From Reticulitermes speratus (Eukaryota > Arthropoda > Insecta > Blattodea > Rhinotermitidae): 64,000 nucleotides of DNA. Both the position numbers and the translations under genes were made by a program. Below, one piece after another: positions 60,590-64,000 of the stretch (the first letter of the stretch is position 1; each line of letters starts with the position of its first letter). The DNA is taken from the NCBI GenBank assembly GCA_021186555.1, contig JAJKFL010000002.1, positions 29,118,001-29,182,000 of the forward strand. Direction: 5' to 3'. The notes beneath the pieces are model-generated. The model made no database searches. It worked only from the letters and a program-made list of their open reading frames with translations, and was not told the origin of the DNA.

Positions 60590-61415
60590 GGTTCCATGAC
60601 AAAAGCCACACGACGAAAGCCCACACGACGAAAGCCCACACGACAATTGCGCACAGATAAAACCCCACTGTGATGAATGCTCACAGGACAAATACCCACA
60701 CCGATAAATGCTCACACGGATATATGCTCACACGGATATATGCTCACAAGGATAAATGCTCACACGACAAATGCTCACACGGGCGAATTGTCACCCAGGA
60801 AAGTAATGGTAGTGTAATGAGGGGGACGAGGTTGAAATATCGCGCTGACTGTAACAGAGACATAGCCTACACGCTAACCTAAGTTTGTGTCAGTGGCCAT
60901 TCCCTTCATATACAAAACAGAGACATAGCCTGAACGCTAACCTAAGTTTCTGTCCAGTGGCCATTCACTTAATATAGAAAACAGAGACATAGCCTGAACG
61001 CAAACCTAAGTTTGTGTCAAGTGGCCATTCACGTAATATACAAAACAGAGACATACCCTGAACGCTAACCTAAGTTTGTGTCCATCGACTTAATATACAA
61101 AACAGAGACATAGCCTGAACGCTAACCTAAGTTTGTGTCCAGTGGCCATTCCCTTCATATACAGAACAGAGACTAGCGTGAACGCTAACCTAACCTAATT
61201 CTTGTATGTGCGTACTTTCCTGTGTGACAATTCGCCCGTGTGAGCATTTATCAATGTGAGCAATTATCCTTGTGAGCATTCATCCGTGTGAGCATATATC
61301 CGTGTGAGCATTTATCGGTGTGGGTATTTGTCCTGTGAGCATTTATGACTGTGGGGTTTTATCTGTGCGCAATTGTCGTGTGGGCTTTCGTCGTGTGCGC
61401 ATTTATCCGGTCACC
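60590..61415. mobile_element. FB-like foldback transposon
   Basis: Arms of about 200 bp (60590-60800 and 61208-61415) are inverted relatives. Each is built from degenerate 16-18-bp tandem repeats of the type GATAAATGCTCACACG. The middle (60855-61195) is a 64-bp minisatellite. The 9-bp target duplication GTTTCAAAG stands at 60581-60589 and 61416-61424. The right terminus reads GGTGACCGGATAAATG inwards; the left terminus is degraded after GGT. This matches the architecture of Drosophila FB elements. No transposase is encoded. A solo arm lies at 33116-33282. Confidence 0.85.
60855..61195. repeat. 64-bp minisatellite, six units
   Basis: Units starting CAGAGACATAGCCTGAACG at about 60855, 60918, 60982, 61046, 61103 and 61167. 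One unit is shortened by about seven bases. It forms the core of the foldback element. Confidence 0.9.
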
Positions 61416-61429
61416 GTTTCAAAGAGCCT

Positions 61430-62290
61430 TACGGGACAAACAAGTTTCTGTACGTAAACAGGAAGCATATCTTCACGAATATTCTTGGCCGAATGTTCTT
61501 TCCCCTACAAACAAACAAACAAACACACACAGCTGCTCTATGATTATACTCTCTTGCAATACGCTTGCCATCTTTAAACCACTCGAAACACACGCGTCAC
61601 GTAACACATGCGCACCCGACGTCAGGTGTGGAACCACCCTGGAATATGCCTTCATGGCGTGTACAGGGACAACTTTACCTTTACTGGTTGGTGCAATGTG
61701 TCAGGAGTGGGTCGTATTGAATATTTTGGCCCAGTCTTTGCTGCGGCCCACCACTTCTAAGATGCGCTGCTGCATACATGCACAAGTTTTTGCTTTGAAG
61801 CAATCTATCGTTCTTGAAAGCTTGCAATTTTTTTCGTCCCGCTCTATCTTACATGAAAAAATGCGTGAGGCGATTCGTGGAAGAGTTCTGATTATGGAAC
61901 GGCTGTCGTAGTTCTCTTGAAGGTCTTGAAATTCGTCCATCATTCGTGGCGATGGACGGTGGGCCGATTAGAGGCCGCAGTTCCACAAAGACACTGTCTC
62001 ACTCTACCACGAGAATGAAAGAGAAGTAGATCGCCACAAGAAATGCCAGTATATCCTTCGGGATGGCATTAAAATGATCGGTTTGATTATGCATAGGGAA
62101 ATTAGGTAAGGTGTGTTTTCACTGTCTGGCTGCCTTTATTTCTATGGATTCTGGTCCTCATTACAGGAAAGACAATAGACCGCTATTTGCTCTGAACGTG
62201 GCTATGCAGACAGAATCTCAGTGTTGCTGCCGAATTCACATCCCGGGAGTCGTCTTGTCTCAGCTATTGCAGTGCCATATTGTAGGTGCG
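61430..62290. other. Unassigned DNA with a SINE B 3' scrap
   Basis: At 61645-61690 ATGCCTTCATGGCGTGTACAG and ACTTTACCTTTACTGG match the 3' end of SINE family B in plus orientation. A 188-codon open frame across 61345-61911 runs through repeat DNA and is not credible as a gene. Confidence 0.4.
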
Positions 62291-62294
62291 TTTC

Positions 62295-62296
<2 letters not shown>

Positions 62297-62325
<29 letters not shown>

Positions 62326-62335
62326 CTTTTTTTTG
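62297..62335. repeat. (TTC)n microsatellite and T run
   Basis: About ten TTC units followed by eight T. 62,340-63,840 shows nothing recognisable. Confidence 0.9.
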
Positions 62336-63850
62336 AAATTCTGTCATTAGTAACTCTAATACGAAATTTATTATGGATTTCAGGGAGTTTAAATGGCGGA
62401 ATATATGAACGATAATAGTCCTGGCTTCTGTTTGAGAGATGCTGGATTCGATTCCCTATCGCAGTTTCCGTTACTTGAAGTTTTCGTTCTGGAGCATGAC
62501 AACACAGGAAATTAACAATACGCCATCCACTGTTCTCCCAAATCTTTATGGCCCTTTAGTTACTAAAATTTAGATGAGGGTCGCTTCTTGCCACATTCTC
62601 TCCGATTCATTATTTGCTAGCCATCCTACCATTTGGCACTATGTACTCGTATGTACAGGCAGCTGCCGACAGCAAGCGTCATTAAAGGAATCATAAAGGG
62701 TCAGTTATCCATAATGTTACCATTTCAAATTCGACGCTATGTAACCTATGCAATAGATCAGTGGCGTAGATAACCGGTCAGGGCCCCCCCTGCGAATCGG
62801 TAATCGCTTCCCCCCTCCCGCCCCTTCTGCTTCGCATATTTATTAGCGAAGTTACTGGCACATGGTATAACAGGGATCCAAAATACAGTCTTCTGTCTGA
62901 AGAACGGAATCCAGTCCGACAGAACTCACAAGGTTTAGTATTCTGTACGCCTGGGGGTCCCCTGACCCAGAGGGTCTGTGGGGGCCTTATCTGCACCACT
63001 GAAGCTGATAACTAGCTCCATGAAACAGAGCCCGTTTTGCGAAGCTAGCGGTCACTAAGCTAGTCAAAAAATTCCCTGCCATTTATGGAGCCCGAAGGTT
63101 CATTACCTACTCGCAAGTCCATTGAGGCCTATTTTAAGCCACAGGAATCCAATCCAAACCATGTTGTTTAATTTGCATTTTGATCATAGTTTTATTAGCT
63201 TACCAGCAACGCCTAATTATTTATAGTAGTTTTGTCCGTGCAGGATTTTCGACCAAAACTTTATTTGCATTTCTCATTTCTTCCGTGTCCCGTTTATCTA
63301 ACCCTGTTTAATTTATTTGGCGAAGACTACAAATTATGAAGCTCGTTATTGTGTGCACCTTGTACCTCTTCTTTTACTTCCTGTCTCTCAGATCCAGATA
63401 TTCTCACGAAGCTATTCTCTAACACTGCAGCTGATAGAGTGTCATAAAATAGAAGGATAAAGGAATTCTGCAGTAATATAAGCTCGCATGATTACGTTGT
63501 TGGACATTCTTCGTTTATGTCGGAGCACTGAAAGTTGTGAATCACGTAGTACTGATGTGTGTCATTGAAAGTAAGGCTGGCAACGGTGTGTCCTACTTGG
63601 AAAGACGATGCAGCAGTCGGACACGCGAAACTGCGATAGTATTTCGGTAATTGTTTTTGATGACGAAATGCAAAGCATGTAGACAAATTGCTATTACTTT
63701 TGAAAATGGTTTACAAATATTTACAGTATATATGAATAAATTGTAATTCTGTCGTCAATGAAAAATATTAATAGTAGGAGATTTAAAATTTAAAATAGGC
63801 GTATCGGCCAAGTCTTCTGAAGAGTGCTGTTCTCTAGAACGTGAAAAAGG

Positions 63851-64000
63851 TGAAGTTATTCCTGTACACGCCATGAAGGCGTATGGGGAGTAGTGGTGCA
63901 CCTCCACTCATTCGTATCATGGGTAGTAGATGGAGGTGAGTGGTCAGCCTCACGCCCCCATCGCATCACCCCCGCGGAAAGGTCCCCCGCCACCCATTCG
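63851..64000 (-). mobile_element. SINE family B, cut by the window edge
   Basis: GTGAAGTTATTCCTGTACAC and GCCATGAAGGCG at the left, CCCCGCGGAAAGGTCCCCC in the body; the tRNA-like head lies beyond position 64000. Confidence 0.7.

Noticed and set aside
60600..60800. CRISPR-like array of regularly spaced short repeats
   Set aside because: The genome is eukaryotic, the units are degenerate and contiguous without unique spacers, and the block recurs inverted at 61.2-61.4 kb.

Overview
The window is nuclear DNA from an insect with a large, repeat-rich genome. I infer a polyneopteran, most likely Blattodea (cockroach/termite): the decayed LINE proteins and several short dispersed repeats look like ones I associate with cockroach gene models. 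That is recall, not a search. Three conserved host genes with spliced exons can be read with confidence, and most of the rest is transposon-derived.

Layout. (1) 1-9.2 kb: a minus-strand Ubc9 (SUMO E2) gene, with four coding exons visible and the last one beyond the left edge; a foldback mariner relic and an old tRNA-derived SINE lie to its left. (2) 9.2-10.7 kb: promoter side of Ubc9 and unassigned DNA with a short perfect hairpin. (3) 10,675-16,934: a Gypsy-type LTR retrotransposon with 556-bp LTRs (four differences seen), a GGTC target duplication, an uninterrupted pol frame, no gag and a broken env-like region. (4) 17.35-23.8 kb: a minus-strand RpL23A gene (five coding exons, one GC-AG intron, one apparent 1-nt deletion, candidate C/D snoRNAs, TE debris in introns). 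(5) 24.2-25.7 kb: a foldback built from two head-to-head LINE tails. (6) 26.5-34.6 kb: a plus-strand Rab34/36-family GTPase gene in six coding exons, 270 codons. (7) 34.6-49 kb: no recognised host exon; LINE relics on both strands, a SINE, and a 162-bp hairpin insertion. (8) 49-64 kb: more CpG-containing DNA packed with SINEs (one nested inside another with both target duplications readable), foldback repeats and simple repeats.

Ubc9, RpL23A and the Rab gene are unrelated housekeeping functions (sumoylation, translation, membrane traffic) and show no operon-like relation. Their introns look CpG-poor while promoter flanks and young insertions do not, as expected in insects with gene-body methylation.

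The most interesting signal is a recurrent motif, CTGANGA, then a short hairpin of variable sequence, then GAAA, then a mini-loop and UA or UC, with flanking CCC/GGG or CUAC/GUAG pairing. It matches a hammerhead ribozyme core (with one extra nucleotide after CUGANGA) and its stems covary between copies. It sits in retroelement tails and repeatedly occurs in inverted pairs, so several foldbacks carry it in both arms. A second highlight is an FB-like foldback at 60,590-61,415: arms of tandem short repeats, a core of 64-bp repeats, and a 9-bp target duplication.
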